Counted from the stretch's first letter, positions 8,825 through 17,563 are shown. The stretch: 64,000 nucleotides of DNA from CAZYTM01 sp964649725 (GCA_964649725.1 CAZYTM010000001.1:815461-879460); one strand, 5' to 3'. Numbers and translations: made by a program. Notes: generated from the sequence alone by a model not told the origin.

Positions 8825-9321
8825 AGTTTTATCTCCTGATAACCTTCTGTAACCTGCACTTTGCCGCTGTGTGGATATGCGATAACTGTGAAGTCGCCAC
8901 CAGTGGCCCCTTTCAGGTGGAATATGACCAACTCCCCCAACCCTTCGGCAGAGAAGTCGATTGTCACTTCACCGCTGTTGACCCTGCCAAGCCGAGGGAT
9001 GACCACATCGCTGACGGTCACTCGATCTGCCAGGAAACGGCGGTTGAGGAATGGATCACCTGCAGCCGCCGGCTTGTTCTCTGCAGAACGGGTTACGGTC
9101 AGGTTGTTCTCACCCATGACCGCCCGTAACTGATATCGGCTCTTGGTAGTAACTGCTGTATCACTGAGATAACGGAGCATTGCTGCCAGAGAGCGTGCCG
9201 AACTGCGCAGGCTGGAACTGTCACTGGATGGCAGTCTGGGGAAAACCAGTAATGCCAGCATCGAAAGTATGGCAATTACCACCATAATCTCGATCAGGGT
9301 GAACCCCCCGGCCTTTTTCAA
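8821..9321 (-). CDS. gspH: Type II secretion minor pseudopilin GspH
   Basis: GspH is the minor pseudopilin thought to join the tip complex to the GspG shaft. The 166-residue protein has the cleavage signature AGG|FTLIEIMVVIAILSM and the GspH-type globular region (SSARSLAAMLRYLSDTAV, then a beta-rich half). Four-base overlaps with gspG upstream and gspI downstream place it within a continuously translated message. Confidence 0.88.
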   Translation of the reverse strand: MKKAGGFTLIEIMVVIAILSMLALLVFPRLPSSDSSSLRSSARSLAAMLRYLSDTAVTTKSRYQLRAVMGENNLTVTRSAENKPAAAGDPFLNRRFLADRVTVSDVVIPRLGRVNSGEVTIDFSAEGLGELVIFHLKGATGGDFTVIAYPHSGKVQVTEGYQEIKL

Positions 9322-9761
9322 CGAATATCCCAGTTGCAGATATCGGCACTCTTGGCATCCCCCCCCTTGGCGCCGTCGGCACCATAGGAACAGAGGTCGT
9401 AGTCGCCATGTTCGCCAGGAGAAAGGTAGATGTAATCATTCTTCCAGGGGTCCTTGGGGACCTGTTTGCTCTCCAGGTAACCACCTTCCTTGTAATTTTT
9501 CGGGATTACCCCGCTGGTCGGCTTGCTGATCAGCGCTGCCAGCCCCTGTTCGGTGCTGGGGTAGAAGCCGTTGTCAAGTTTGTAGAACTTAAGGGCACTC
9601 TCCAGATTGCGTATCTGCACCTTGGCATCGGCTACCTTGGCATCGTCAGAGCGCCCCATTATTTTCGGCCCCACCAGGGCGGCAAGCAGCGCGAGGATGA
9701 CGATCACCACCATAATCTCGATGAGAGTGAAGCCGCGTGAATTGGCAAGTTGTTTCAGCAT
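9318..9761 (-). CDS. gspG: Type II secretion major pseudopilin GspG
   Basis: GspG polymerises into the pseudopilus that pushes substrates through the secretin. The 147-residue protein has the signature SRG|FTLIEIMVVIVILALL, the conserved ALKFYKLDNGFYPSTEQGL segment, and a C-terminal region ending WDIR with the acidic calcium-site pattern (PGEHGDYDLCSYGADG). ATG 9761 is chosen over the ATG 12 bases upstream because GGAGG sits 5 bases before it and overlaps the upstream candidate. It is separated from gspF by a 118-base fold-back element, the only real gap in the operon. Confidence 0.95.
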   Translation of the reverse strand: MLKQLANSRGFTLIEIMVVIVILALLAALVGPKIMGRSDDAKVADAKVQIRNLESALKFYKLDNGFYPSTEQGLAALISKPTSGVIPKNYKEGGYLESKQVPKDPWKNDYIYLSPGEHGDYDLCSYGADGAKGGDAKSADICNWDIR

Positions 9762-9797
9762 GATTACCTCCATCCAAAAGTTCTGTCAAATTTAGCA

Positions 9798-9915
9798 GGA
9801 ATGCGATTTTTGTGCGAGATCAAGGATGTCAAGGGGATGTGCGGAGATGTAGCTGCGCTACATCGCACAAACAGCACCGAAGACTTACGCAGATATCGCG
9901 CAAAAGGGGCATTCC
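9798..9915. repeat. 118-base fold-back (REP/MITE-like) element between gspF and gspG
   Basis: The element begins GGAATGC (9798-9804) and ends GCATTCC (9909-9915). Its outer 24 bases on each side are imperfect inverted repeats (about 19 of 24 positions complementary). At its centre is a perfect 8-bp stem, GATGTAGC (9846-9853) with GCTACATC (9857-9864), extended by TGTGC (9838-9842) pairing with GCACA (9865-9869). The right end touches the gspF stop codon, which begins at 9916. It encodes no plausible protein. The structure is seen directly; calling it a dispersed repeat is inference because no second copy lies in this window. Confidence 0.65.
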
Positions 9916-11127
9916 TTACTTTATAAGCTGGTTCAGCTGGAATATCGGCAGTAACACTGCCACCACCACCAGCCCGACACAGAGACCCATACCCAGAACC
10001 AGAAGAGGTTCCAGCAGGGCCATCATCCGCCCGATGGAGGTCTCGAACTCCCGCTCATAGGCACTTCCCGCCTTGGCCAGCATCTCCTCCAGGGTGCCAC
10101 CCTTCTCTCCGACCCCGATCATATGGGTCAGCAGCGGCGGAAAGAGCGTACTGCGGGAGAGTCCTGCCGAGAGGCTCCCCCCCTGGACCAGCTCTTCCCT
10201 GACCTGACTGAGCAGGGAGCGGTATTGCCGGTTGACCACCACCTCGCCGGTAATCTCCAGCGCCTTGATAATAGGCACTCCGCTGGCGAGCAAAAGACCC
10301 AGTACCTTGGCGAATCGTGCCAGTACGAGACGCTTTACCAGCTCTCCAGCCAGCGGCAGACGTAGCAGCCACTGGTCGCTCATGAGCCGGAACCGCTCCT
10401 GGCGCCTAAGTCTGTCATAGGCTATGGCAGCAGCACAAAGCAGGAGAATCAACAGCCACCACCAATGCTGGAGGAAATTGCTCACCTTGATCAGCAGTAC
10501 GGTAATAAGTGGCAGGGTCGCCTTGCTCTCCTGGAAGACGGTGATTATCTTCGGCACCACAAAGGCGAGCAGAAAGAGCATCACCCCGCTACCAACAACC
10601 ATCATCAGGATCGGGTAGGCCAGCGAAGTGGTCACCTTGCTTCGGATCGCCTCCTGGTCTTCGAGAAAATCGGCCAGTTTCTCCAGCACCGTCTCCAGGG
10701 CACCGCTCGCCTCACCGGCTGTTACCATGCTGATATAGCTTTCGCTAAAGACCTGCGGTTCAGCCGCCATTGCCTTTGCCAGGCTGGCCCCCTCTGCCAG
10801 TCTTTCCCTGAGCCGCTCCAGAAGGTTGCGCAGTTCACCAGGTCTTTCCTGGGCATGCAGGGTGATTATCGTTTCGTAGACCGGTACTGCCGAGCCTAGC
10901 AGGGTGGCTAGCCGCCGTGTCATCAGGGCCAGTTCAGGGAGGGGGATGCGCCGGCGCCAGGAGCCGATTCCATTCTTGCCGGTGCTGCTGGCGGCTGGCT
11001 TGATGTCATGCGCTAGGAGCCCCTCCTGGCGAAGCCGCTGCTGGGCGTCGCGAAGATTGTCCGCTTCGAGCACGCCGCTGGCGTTTTTGCCATCCGCCCG
11101 GTATGCACTATAGCGGAAGGTCGGCAT
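9916..11127 (-). CDS. gspF: Type II secretion inner-membrane platform protein GspF
   Basis: GspF is the polytopic platform protein around which the pseudopilus is assembled. The 403-residue protein shows two homologous cytoplasmic domains (about 70-195 and 270-395), each with the family pattern ALMTRRLATLLGSAVPVYE or VLGLLLASGVPIIKALE. Membrane helices lie near 168-192 (PILMMVVGSGVMLFLLAFVV), 220-240 (WWWLLILLLCAAAIAY) and 375-398. The start overlaps gspE by 20 bases. Its stop abuts the fold-back element. Confidence 0.95.
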   Translation of the reverse strand: MPTFRYSAYRADGKNASGVLEADNLRDAQQRLRQEGLLAHDIKPAASSTGKNGIGSWRRRIPLPELALMTRRLATLLGSAVPVYETIITLHAQERPGELRNLLERLRERLAEGASLAKAMAAEPQVFSESYISMVTAGEASGALETVLEKLADFLEDQEAIRSKVTTSLAYPILMMVVGSGVMLFLLAFVVPKIITVFQESKATLPLITVLLIKVSNFLQHWWWLLILLLCAAAIAYDRLRRQERFRLMSDQWLLRLPLAGELVKRLVLARFAKVLGLLLASGVPIIKALEITGEVVVNRQYRSLLSQVREELVQGGSLSAGLSRSTLFPPLLTHMIGVGEKGGTLEEMLAKAGSAYEREFETSIGRMMALLEPLLVLGMGLCVGLVVVAVLLPIFQLNQLIK

Positions 11128-12673
11128 AGTCCTCCTGGGTCACCCGCAACACCTCTTCGATGGTGGTGATGCCGGCGGCGGCCTTGGCCAGTCCGTCATC
11201 GCGCAAGGTCTTCATCCCCCGCGACAGGGCATACTCCTTGATCAAACCGGCCGGTGTCTGGCGGATGATCATCGAACATAGCTCCGCATCGACCAGAAGC
11301 AGTTCATATATGCCGGTCCGGCCAATGGTGCCGAGATTAAAACATTTATCGCAGCCGCGGCCACGATAGAGTATATCCGGCAGTGTTATCCCGGCATATT
11401 CCCGCTCCGGGCGGTACTCCTCCTTGCAGTTGGGGCAGATTACCCTCACCAGTCGCTGGGCAACCACTGCGGAAAGGGTCGAAGCGACCATGAACGGCTC
11501 GATACCCATGTCGATCAAACGGGTCACTGCAGTGGCAGCATCATTGGTATGCAGGGTGGAGAGGACCAGATGCCCGGTGAGCGAGGCCTGCATGGCGATC
11601 TCGGCTGTTTCGGCATCGCGGATCTCACCCACCATGATGATATCAGGGTCCTGACGGAGGATAGAGCGTAGACCATTGGCAAAGGTGAGGTCGATCTTCG
11701 GGTTGACCTGGATCTGGCCGATACCTTTCAGCTGGTATTCGATCGGGTCCTCGATGGTGATGATATTCTTCTCCGGCGAGTTGAGCTTGGTGAGGGCGGC
11801 ATAGAGGGTAGTCGATTTACCGCTGCCGGTCGGGCCGGTAACCAGGATAATACCGTTGCTGCGTACCAGTAGCCGCTCCATGGTGACTACCTGGTCTGCA
11901 GAGAGGCCGATCTGTGCCAGTGATATGATCCCCTTCTGTTTGTCCAGCAGTCGGAGCACTACCCGTTCACCGTAAAAAGTCGGGATTATGGAGACCCGGA
12001 TGTCCACATCGCGGCCGGCGACGATGACCCTTAGCCGGCCATCCTGGGGGAGCCGCTTTTCGGCTATGTTCAGGCCGGCCATGATCTTGACCCTGGAGAT
12101 GAGCGCTTCCTGCACCACCTTGGGGGGGGAGAGCATGTTGTAGAGTATGCCGTCAATGCGGAAACGGACCTCCAGTTCCTGTTCGAACGGCTCGATATGG
12201 ATGTCGCTGGCCCGCTCCTTGACTGCCTGGAAGAGGATAGAATTGAGCAGCCGGATGACCGGTGCCTCATCGGTCAAGTCAAGGAGGTCTTTCGGCTGGT
12301 TGAATTCTGTGGCAATGGTAGAGAGATCTTCCCCTTCCAGCTCTTCAATCACATCCTGCGCTGAACCTGAGATGCGCGAGTAAAGGCGGTTGATGGCATC
12401 CAGCAGAACTGGGCGGGGTACTACTACTGCAGCCAGCGGCAAGCCGAACAGCCCCTGCAGTTCGTCCAGTGCCAGCAGGTTGGTCGGGTCGCCGGTCGCT
12501 ACATCAAGTCTGCCGTCATGTTCCCGTAAAGGGAGCAGCAGGTTGGTGCGGGCAAAGGCTAACGGCAGACGGTGCAGGAGAGCGGTATCTATCTGGCTCT
12601 CTTCGATCTCCGCCTGACTCGGAAGACCGAGTTGCGCTGCTAGCTGTGCAAACTCCTCTATGGCTGCCATCAC
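11108..12673 (-). CDS. gspE: Type II secretion ATPase GspE
   Basis: GspE is the hexameric cytoplasmic ATPase that drives pseudopilus assembly. The 521-residue protein has an N-terminal MshEN/GspE-II-like region (about 1-100), then the ATPase core: Walker A GPTGSGKS (280-287), Asp box TIEDPIEY, Walker B-like DPDIIMVGEIRD and the His box LSTLHTN. Two CxxC pairs (CPNC and CDKC) form the usual C-terminal zinc knuckle. It overlaps gspD by four bases and gspF by 20. It is related to, but distinct from, the receiver-fused ATPase at 35386-37866. Confidence 0.97.
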   Translation of the reverse strand: MMAAIEEFAQLAAQLGLPSQAEIEESQIDTALLHRLPLAFARTNLLLPLREHDGRLDVATGDPTNLLALDELQGLFGLPLAAVVVPRPVLLDAINRLYSRISGSAQDVIEELEGEDLSTIATEFNQPKDLLDLTDEAPVIRLLNSILFQAVKERASDIHIEPFEQELEVRFRIDGILYNMLSPPKVVQEALISRVKIMAGLNIAEKRLPQDGRLRVIVAGRDVDIRVSIIPTFYGERVVLRLLDKQKGIISLAQIGLSADQVVTMERLLVRSNGIILVTGPTGSGKSTTLYAALTKLNSPEKNIITIEDPIEYQLKGIGQIQVNPKIDLTFANGLRSILRQDPDIIMVGEIRDAETAEIAMQASLTGHLVLSTLHTNDAATAVTRLIDMGIEPFMVASTLSAVVAQRLVRVICPNCKEEYRPEREYAGITLPDILYRGRGCDKCFNLGTIGRTGIYELLLVDAELCSMIIRQTPAGLIKEYALSRGMKTLRDDGLAKAAAGITTIEEVLRVTQEDYADLPL

Positions 12674-14622
12674 TTGCTCTTTTGCTCCTTGGCCGGGTCG
12701 CTGCCGGACTGGTCCTTCCTTATCTTCAGCGCCTTGTCGATATCTATGCTGTCGCTGTTCTTTACTGAATCGCTGAATTTGACCTTCTGCTGCTCCGATA
12801 CTTCAGCCATCTCCTGGGCGCCCCGGATGATCCGGGGGGTAAGAACTATCATCAGGTTGGTCTTGGTCCGGCTCTTCCGTTTTGTCTTGAAGAGCCAGCC
12901 GAGCAGGGGGATGTCACCAAGCAGCGGAATCTTGCTGATCGTCTCCTGCTCCTGGTCCTGAATCAGCCCGCCGATCACCACGGTATCGTTGTCCTTGACA
13001 ACAATCGAGGTTTTGGCTGAGCGGGTGGTGGTGACCAGATCGGTGGCTTGCCCCTTGCTGTCTTTGACTGCAGATATCTCCTGGAATATGTCGAGTTTTA
13101 CATATTCCCCTTCACTTATCTGCGGCGTGATCTTCAGCTTGATGCCGACATCCTGACGTTGCACAGACTGCTGCGAGAGTCCGGTAGAAGAGAGGTTTGT
13201 CCCGGTGACAAAGGGGACGTTTTCGCCAACGAATATCTCCGCCTCCTTGTTGTCAGAAGTCATTATGTTTGGCGTTGACAAGACATTCACTGCGCCGTGA
13301 GACTCAAGCGCCTTGAGCGCTACGGCGAAGTTGGCCGGGGTCCCCCCCAGATTGGTCGGGATATTCACGCTGGTGCCGAGCGACGACAGAGTACCGACCA
13401 GAGAACTGAAAGCCCCCTGGGGGTCAAAGGTGCCGGCGACGCTGGCATATTTACTATCTGAAGCTGCTCCGAGCAATCCCCATTGTGTACCCAGGTCCTT
13501 CAGCTTGTCCATGGAGATTTCTGCAATAAGTGCCTGGACAAAAACCTGCCGGCGCCTTTTGTCCAGCTTCTGGATTACCTGCAGCAGGTTCTGGTAATCT
13601 GTGGCAGAGGCCATGATGACTAACGAGTTGGTCGCCTTGTCCGGAGTGATGGTGATCTTCCCGCCGTCAAAGGGGGACCCCTGTGGAGCAGCGGCAGCTT
13701 GCCCGGGCGCGGCAGCCTGGACGGAAATCCCCTTGACAACGCCGTCCAGAACCTTGGCAACATCGGTAGCATCGGCGTTTTCCAGGTAATAGACATTTAC
13801 TTTGCTGCTGGAGGTCGGGGGGACCACATCGATAATGGTAATCAGCTTTTTGATGTCCTCTTTCTCTTTGCCGCTGCCAAAAAGGAGCAGTGCATTCAGA
13901 CGGGAATCAGGGATGATCAGCCCTCCGGAGCCGGAGGTGACGCTCTGGCCGGGGGCGCGCTGGGCAGCCTTGTCGCGGCTCCCGAGCCAGTCCTTGATGA
14001 CTCCGGCAGCATTGTCAGCAGTGGCGTTTTTCAGGAATACCAGCTCTCCACCCTCGCGGCGCTGGTCGGTATCGATAAGCCCCAGGATGCCCAGAACCTT
14101 CTGGATGTTGAGGGATGAATCGACCAGCAGCAGCATGTTGGCCGGACCGAATGCCGAGATATAGCCATCCTTGGAGACTACCGGCTGGAGAAATGTGACC
14201 GCCTCCTGACTGGAGATATTCTCCAGCGGGATGATCCGTGCCACATACGCCTCATTCACCACCCCTTTTTCATTGTCGCCGAAAACCTTCATGCCGGACT
14301 GTTTGGCAGCAGCAATCGGCACTATCTTGTAAACCCGGCCGGCTTGGATGACAGTGAAACCTTTCAGCTCCAGTACTGAAGTAAAGACGTTGAAGGCCTC
14401 CTCATTGGAGAGTTTGGCCGGAGAAAAGACCGATATCTTCCCCTTGACCCGGTCGTCCATGACGAAATTTTTGCCGGTCAGGTCGCTGATGAATTTGACC
14501 ATGGTGGAGATATCGACATCGCTGAAATTGAGCACTACCCCTTTGGCATGGGCTGACAGGGGGGTGAGGAGCGCGGCAAAGAGGAGCAGGACCGATATTG
14601 TTGGTGCGAATCGTTTATTCAA
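12670..14622 (-). CDS. gspD: Type II secretion secretin GspD
   Basis: GspD forms the outer-membrane gate of the type II machine. From the proposed start the protein is 650 residues: a signal peptide (MNKRFAPTISVLLLFAALLT, cut near AHA), N0 (LNFSDVDISTMVKFISDLTG), three repeated N domains, and the secretin core with EIFVGENVPFVTG and the C-terminal VVIGGLIQDQEQETISKIPLLGDIP region. TTG at 14622 is preferred because GGAGG (on the plus strand CCTCC 14628-14632) sits 5 bases upstream and it puts the signal peptide at the very N-terminus. GTG 14658, overlapping the gspC stop, would add 12 acidic residues before the signal peptide. No pilotin-binding tail is recognisable. Confidence 0.94.
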   Translation of the reverse strand: MNKRFAPTISVLLLFAALLTPLSAHAKGVVLNFSDVDISTMVKFISDLTGKNFVMDDRVKGKISVFSPAKLSNEEAFNVFTSVLELKGFTVIQAGRVYKIVPIAAAKQSGMKVFGDNEKGVVNEAYVARIIPLENISSQEAVTFLQPVVSKDGYISAFGPANMLLLVDSSLNIQKVLGILGLIDTDQRREGGELVFLKNATADNAAGVIKDWLGSRDKAAQRAPGQSVTSGSGGLIIPDSRLNALLLFGSGKEKEDIKKLITIIDVVPPTSSSKVNVYYLENADATDVAKVLDGVVKGISVQAAAPGQAAAAPQGSPFDGGKITITPDKATNSLVIMASATDYQNLLQVIQKLDKRRRQVFVQALIAEISMDKLKDLGTQWGLLGAASDSKYASVAGTFDPQGAFSSLVGTLSSLGTSVNIPTNLGGTPANFAVALKALESHGAVNVLSTPNIMTSDNKEAEIFVGENVPFVTGTNLSSTGLSQQSVQRQDVGIKLKITPQISEGEYVKLDIFQEISAVKDSKGQATDLVTTTRSAKTSIVVKDNDTVVIGGLIQDQEQETISKIPLLGDIPLLGWLFKTKRKSRTKTNLMIVLTPRIIRGAQEMAEVSEQQKVKFSDSVKNSDSIDIDKALKIRKDQSGSDPAKEQKSK

Positions 14623-14654
14623 TGGTGCCTCCGTGAGGTCGAGGTCGAGCTTGA

Positions 14655-15524
14655 TCACCTGATGTCATAGTTAAAAGTTGTAGGTTGCCCATCCCGGACC
14701 ATGTCTAACTTGATGCGGCTTTGCCCCTTCAGTGAGGCAAATGACTGGATCGCTTTTTCCGGTGAATCGATGGGGAAATCATTGATCTTCTGCAGCAGAT
14801 CGCCGTTTTTTATCCCTATAGTGGCGAATATCCCGGTTGAACGGACTTCCGACACCTTGAACCCCTCTACCTTGCCATCCTTCATGCTCGGCAGGAGCCT
14901 GGCATCGGTCATGGCCTGGCCGATATTGTCAAGAGCGGCATTGAGAGCACGCTGGTCAATGACATAGCTGCCAGCACCCACTTGGGCGGCAAGCCCTCCT
15001 TGTGCCTGAGTCTGGACCGGCTTGCCGCCGCTTTCGGTACCTGCCGAGGTAGGAGTAAGGATCTTGACCCGGCGTCCACCGGTTAGGATCTCAGCCGCCT
15101 CCTTCTGGACCGTCACCAGCTGGCCGCTGTCAAAGACCTGATCGCCGAGCCTGAAGACCCGCTCTTCTTTGGAACTTATTTTTTGGATAAGGGCGAATGT
15201 CTCCCGAAAGGAACCTATGGCAGTGCCGAGCAGGATCAGGTCGGCAGGTGCGGTAACGCCCCCTTTTGCATCTATCGGCTGGGCAATGGCCGTAAGCCTC
15301 CCTTGCGAAGCCTTGCCAAACAGACCACGTTCCAGGATCGGAGCATATGTCATTAGGTCATCGGCGGTTGGCGGTGGCACCTTGACTGCGGCATTCCGTT
15401 TGCTCGGCGCGGTCGGTATCAGCGCTGTCAGTCGGAAGCTGACAAGATCGGCTGATATCCGCGCCAGTACAATTATTATGAGGATGATCAGACCGCTGTT
15501 GAGCGGCATGCTCCATTTGTACAT
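14655..15524 (-). CDS. gspC: Type II secretion protein GspC
   Basis: GspC bridges the inner-membrane platform and the secretin and helps select substrates. The 289-residue protein has one N-terminal membrane helix (LNSGLIILIIIVLARISADL), a Pro-rich linker, the HR domain (about 70-150, containing LILLGTAIGSFRETFALI), a variable linker, and a C-terminal PDZ-like domain (about 200-288) with SVRSTGIFATIGIKNGDLLQ-type spacing and SRIKLDMVRDGQ. ATG at 15524 is chosen over an in-frame start 132 bases upstream, because that would precede the predicted promoter start and add an unrelated hydrophobic leader. It is the first gene of the gsp operon. Confidence 0.87.
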   Translation of the reverse strand: MYKWSMPLNSGLIILIIIVLARISADLVSFRLTALIPTAPSKRNAAVKVPPPTADDLMTYAPILERGLFGKASQGRLTAIAQPIDAKGGVTAPADLILLGTAIGSFRETFALIQKISSKEERVFRLGDQVFDSGQLVTVQKEAAEILTGGRRVKILTPTSAGTESGGKPVQTQAQGGLAAQVGAGSYVIDQRALNAALDNIGQAMTDARLLPSMKDGKVEGFKVSEVRSTGIFATIGIKNGDLLQKINDFPIDSPEKAIQSFASLKGQSRIKLDMVRDGQPTTFNYDIR

Positions 15525-15592
15525 TACGCCATCCTGATAGAAGAGAATATATGAATAAGTATAACTGAGGATAACTTCCCGTAAACCAAGAA

Positions 15593-15621
15593 AATATAGT
15601 AGATGTAACCAGCAGATGCAA
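15593..15621 (-). promoter_or_regulatory. Sigma-70-type promoter of the gsp operon
   Basis: On the minus strand TTGCAT (plus 15616-15621), a 17-base spacer and TATATT (plus 15593-15598) point toward gspC, with a predicted leader of about 60 bases. The longer GspC start at 15656 would lie upstream of this promoter, supporting the shorter start. Confidence 0.55.
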
Positions 15622-15678
15622 GGGAAAAGAGGCGCTGTGCATAAGCTGTCAGGCAAGATGAGATGAAATACCCTTAAT

Positions 15679-15696
15679 ATACCCGGTGCCGGGTAT
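15679..15696. promoter_or_regulatory. Palindrome upstream of the gsp promoter
   Basis: ATACCCGG (15679-15686), a two-base spacer and CCGGGTAT (15689-15696) form a perfect inverted repeat about 58 bases upstream of the gspC -35 element. It is also about 135 bases upstream of the divergent promoter. This is operator-like in form; no regulator is known to me. Confidence 0.35.
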
Positions 15697-15831
15697 TGTT
15701 GATGGTTCTGCTATGGTGTAAAAGTAATATGCTGGCAAACTGTCTGTTAATCAGGCTGCCCTGGCTGGGTTCTTTGCCAGTGACTATTCTGTCAGGAGCA
15801 GAATACCAGTCTTATCCTGATAAATTGATGC

Positions 15832-15859
15832 TTGACATATGACAAATCGAGGCTAAAAT
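15832..15859 (+). promoter_or_regulatory. Sigma-70-type promoter of the lipoprotein gene
   Basis: A perfect TTGACA (15832-15837), a 16-base spacer and TAAAAT (15854-15859) predict a start near 15866. That gives an unusually long leader of about 240 bases before the ATG at 16109. Confidence 0.6.
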
Positions 15860-15865
15860 TTTCCC

Positions 15866-16108
15866 ACTAATAACTTTTAACTAATTGTTTTTTGTATACA
15901 TTGTCATGACTAATCCTCCCAGCCTGTAAGGGTTGCAGGCTGGAGTCGCTGACTAGTAGTTGTTTACAATTTGGGCTACGATTTAGCAACACCACTTTAT
16001 CAGCTAGACAATCGTCGGCATCTGAAGGGGGGTGGAAAAGAAGATAACCCGACTGTTTGTAGTCGTTGTACCTGGTCACTAATTTTTATCAAACCAAGGA
16101 GGAAGAAG
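15866..16108 (+). promoter_or_regulatory. Long untranslated leader with hairpins
   Basis: Within this leader CCAGCCTG (15919-15926) pairs with CAGGCTGG (15936-15943), and CGACT (16050-16054) pairs with AGTCG (16061-16065). I looked for cyclic-dinucleotide (GEMM) riboswitch signatures, common in Geobacter leaders, and did not recognise one. It ends in a strong AAGGAGG ribosome site (16096-16102). No gene is seen between 15525 and 16108. Confidence 0.35.
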
Positions 16109-17440
16109 ATGAAGAAATTTGCAAAGTATCTGGTACCAGCCATGCTGGTCGGTATGGTAATGCTGCTTGCCGGTTGCGGCGACACAGTCGTCTCCAACGA
16201 CAAGAGTGCCGGCGTTTACGGCACCCTGCAGGGTAAAATCATGGATGCCACCACTGGTGCAGCCATAACAGACACCACCCAGGGGGACACCAAGGTCTAC
16301 CTCATCAAGGGTACCCAGCAGATTCCTGCTGACAAGCTTAATACCTTTGTCCCGACAGGCAGCACACTGGTCCCTGGTGAGTATGCCATCAGTAACATCC
16401 CGGTCACCAAAGGTACGATTAATGGTGCTGCTGGTTCGCAAAATGCCTATTATAAAGTCGTGGTCACCAAGACCGGCTACCAGCCGTTTGAAGCGGAATT
16501 CTGCTTTGACGGTACTTATGCTGTAACTGCCAACGGCACTCTGAAAGATACCGCCTACAACAAGATCGGCAATATCTATCTCTTCCCGCTCGGCTCAACT
16601 GCCCCTGACTATACCGTCACCGTCAAGTATGACAACCTCCCAGTAAGTGGCGCCACGGTTCTCCTCCAGCAGGTAATCGACACTAACGAAGCTACTGCCA
16701 TTGCACAGACGACTGTCACCAACTTTGGTCTTACCGGCGGCTTTGACACCAATCGGCTCATGGCAAGCAAAGGGCTCTATCCGTCGATTTCCGCCACTAC
16801 CGATGCTAACGGGCAGGTGGTCTTCGCAGGGACCAGCCTCGTCCTCGGCGGCGGCTATCAGCCGATCGTCCTGCCGGTCAAGTCTGCTGCCAATGTCCAG
16901 CTTGCCAAGACCGCAGGCGCCGCTTTTGTTGTTGGCAAGTATATGGGTGCAGGCTCAATGCCTTCCCAGATCAGCCAGACGATTACTATGAATGACCTCG
17001 TAGCTGGTGACAATACCTCCGGCCTCTATATCGCATCCATGTCCCCAACTACTGGCTATCTGAGCACCGGTGTTCTGACTATCACCTTTAACCGTCCGGT
17101 CACCCTGAATGGGGTCACCTCGACTTCAACCACCGGCTATGGCTTTGCCGCCGCTCTCACCAATAACACTACGGCAACCCTTAATGCCCTTACTGCTACA
17201 ACCAAGCCGGTCATCTCATCGCTCTCTACCGATGGTCTTACCTTGACCCTGACGCCGAGTTTTGCGACGGCAGCACTGGCAACCGAATACAACCTCTTTA
17301 TCACCTATGCTGACGGGACTGCCACGGTTAGCCCGGTTGGACGTCCTGACTTGACCTACGGAGTCTTTAGCAATCTGAGGGTCGGACCCGCCGGTGCAGT
17401 TCCGAGCGGCCAGGTAAATATGATCGGTCCTCGTCCATAA
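16109..17440 (+). CDS. Outer-envelope lipoprotein with an Ig-like domain
   Basis: The 443-residue protein begins MKKFAKYLVPAMLVGMVMLL followed by the lipobox LAGC, so it should be acylated at the cysteine and held in the envelope. Residues about 30-130 resemble a carboxypeptidase-regulatory/transthyretin-like beta domain (GTLQGKIMDATTGAAI, GYQPFEAEF). A second similar domain is near 165-290. Residues about 300-440 (SMSPTTGYLSTGVLTITFN) resemble an SbsA-type Ig-like domain. Thr, Ala and Gly are abundant. ATG 16109 is fixed by AAGGAGG seven bases upstream; the frame is open farther upstream but has no signal there. It lies divergently from the gsp operon and could be a substrate of it, which is only inference. 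Confidence 0.72.
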   Translation: MKKFAKYLVPAMLVGMVMLLAGCGDTVVSNDKSAGVYGTLQGKIMDATTGAAITDTTQGDTKVYLIKGTQQIPADKLNTFVPTGSTLVPGEYAISNIPVTKGTINGAAGSQNAYYKVVVTKTGYQPFEAEFCFDGTYAVTANGTLKDTAYNKIGNIYLFPLGSTAPDYTVTVKYDNLPVSGATVLLQQVIDTNEATAIAQTTVTNFGLTGGFDTNRLMASKGLYPSISATTDANGQVVFAGTSLVLGGGYQPIVLPVKSAANVQLAKTAGAAFVVGKYMGAGSMPSQISQTITMNDLVAGDNTSGLYIASMSPTTGYLSTGVLTITFNRPVTLNGVTSTSTTGYGFAAALTNNTTATLNALTATTKPVISSLSTDGLTLTLTPSFATAALATEYNLFITYADGTATVSPVGRPDLTYGVFSNLRVGPAGAVPSGQVNMIGPRP

Positions 17441-17459
17441 TCTCGCAAGCCGAGCTTTC

Positions 17460-17483
17460 GGGGAGGGGTAAAAGCCCCTCCCC
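17460..17483 (+). terminator. GC-rich hairpin, possible terminator
   Basis: GGGGAGGGG (17460-17468) and CCCCTCCCC (17475-17483) form a perfect 9-bp stem with a 6-base loop, 20 bases after the lipoprotein stop. No T-run follows, so it may stabilise the 3' end or leak rather than stop transcription fully. Confidence 0.45.
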
Positions 17484-17563
17484 GGTTGTAAGGCAAGCCT
17501 AACCTTGGCAGCCGTGGTCTCTACTGCGGCTGATTTAGATGTCATTCGAAGGGAGGTGTGAGA

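Noticed and set aside
15971..16108. Upstream extension of the lipoprotein gene
   Set aside because: The lipobox signal and the AAGGAGG site both point to ATG 16109; the extension lacks a signal and a ribosome site.
15866..16108. GEMM (cyclic dinucleotide) riboswitch
   Set aside because: I looked for its conserved core in this leader and in the leaders before 3312, 50200 and 63432 and did not find it.
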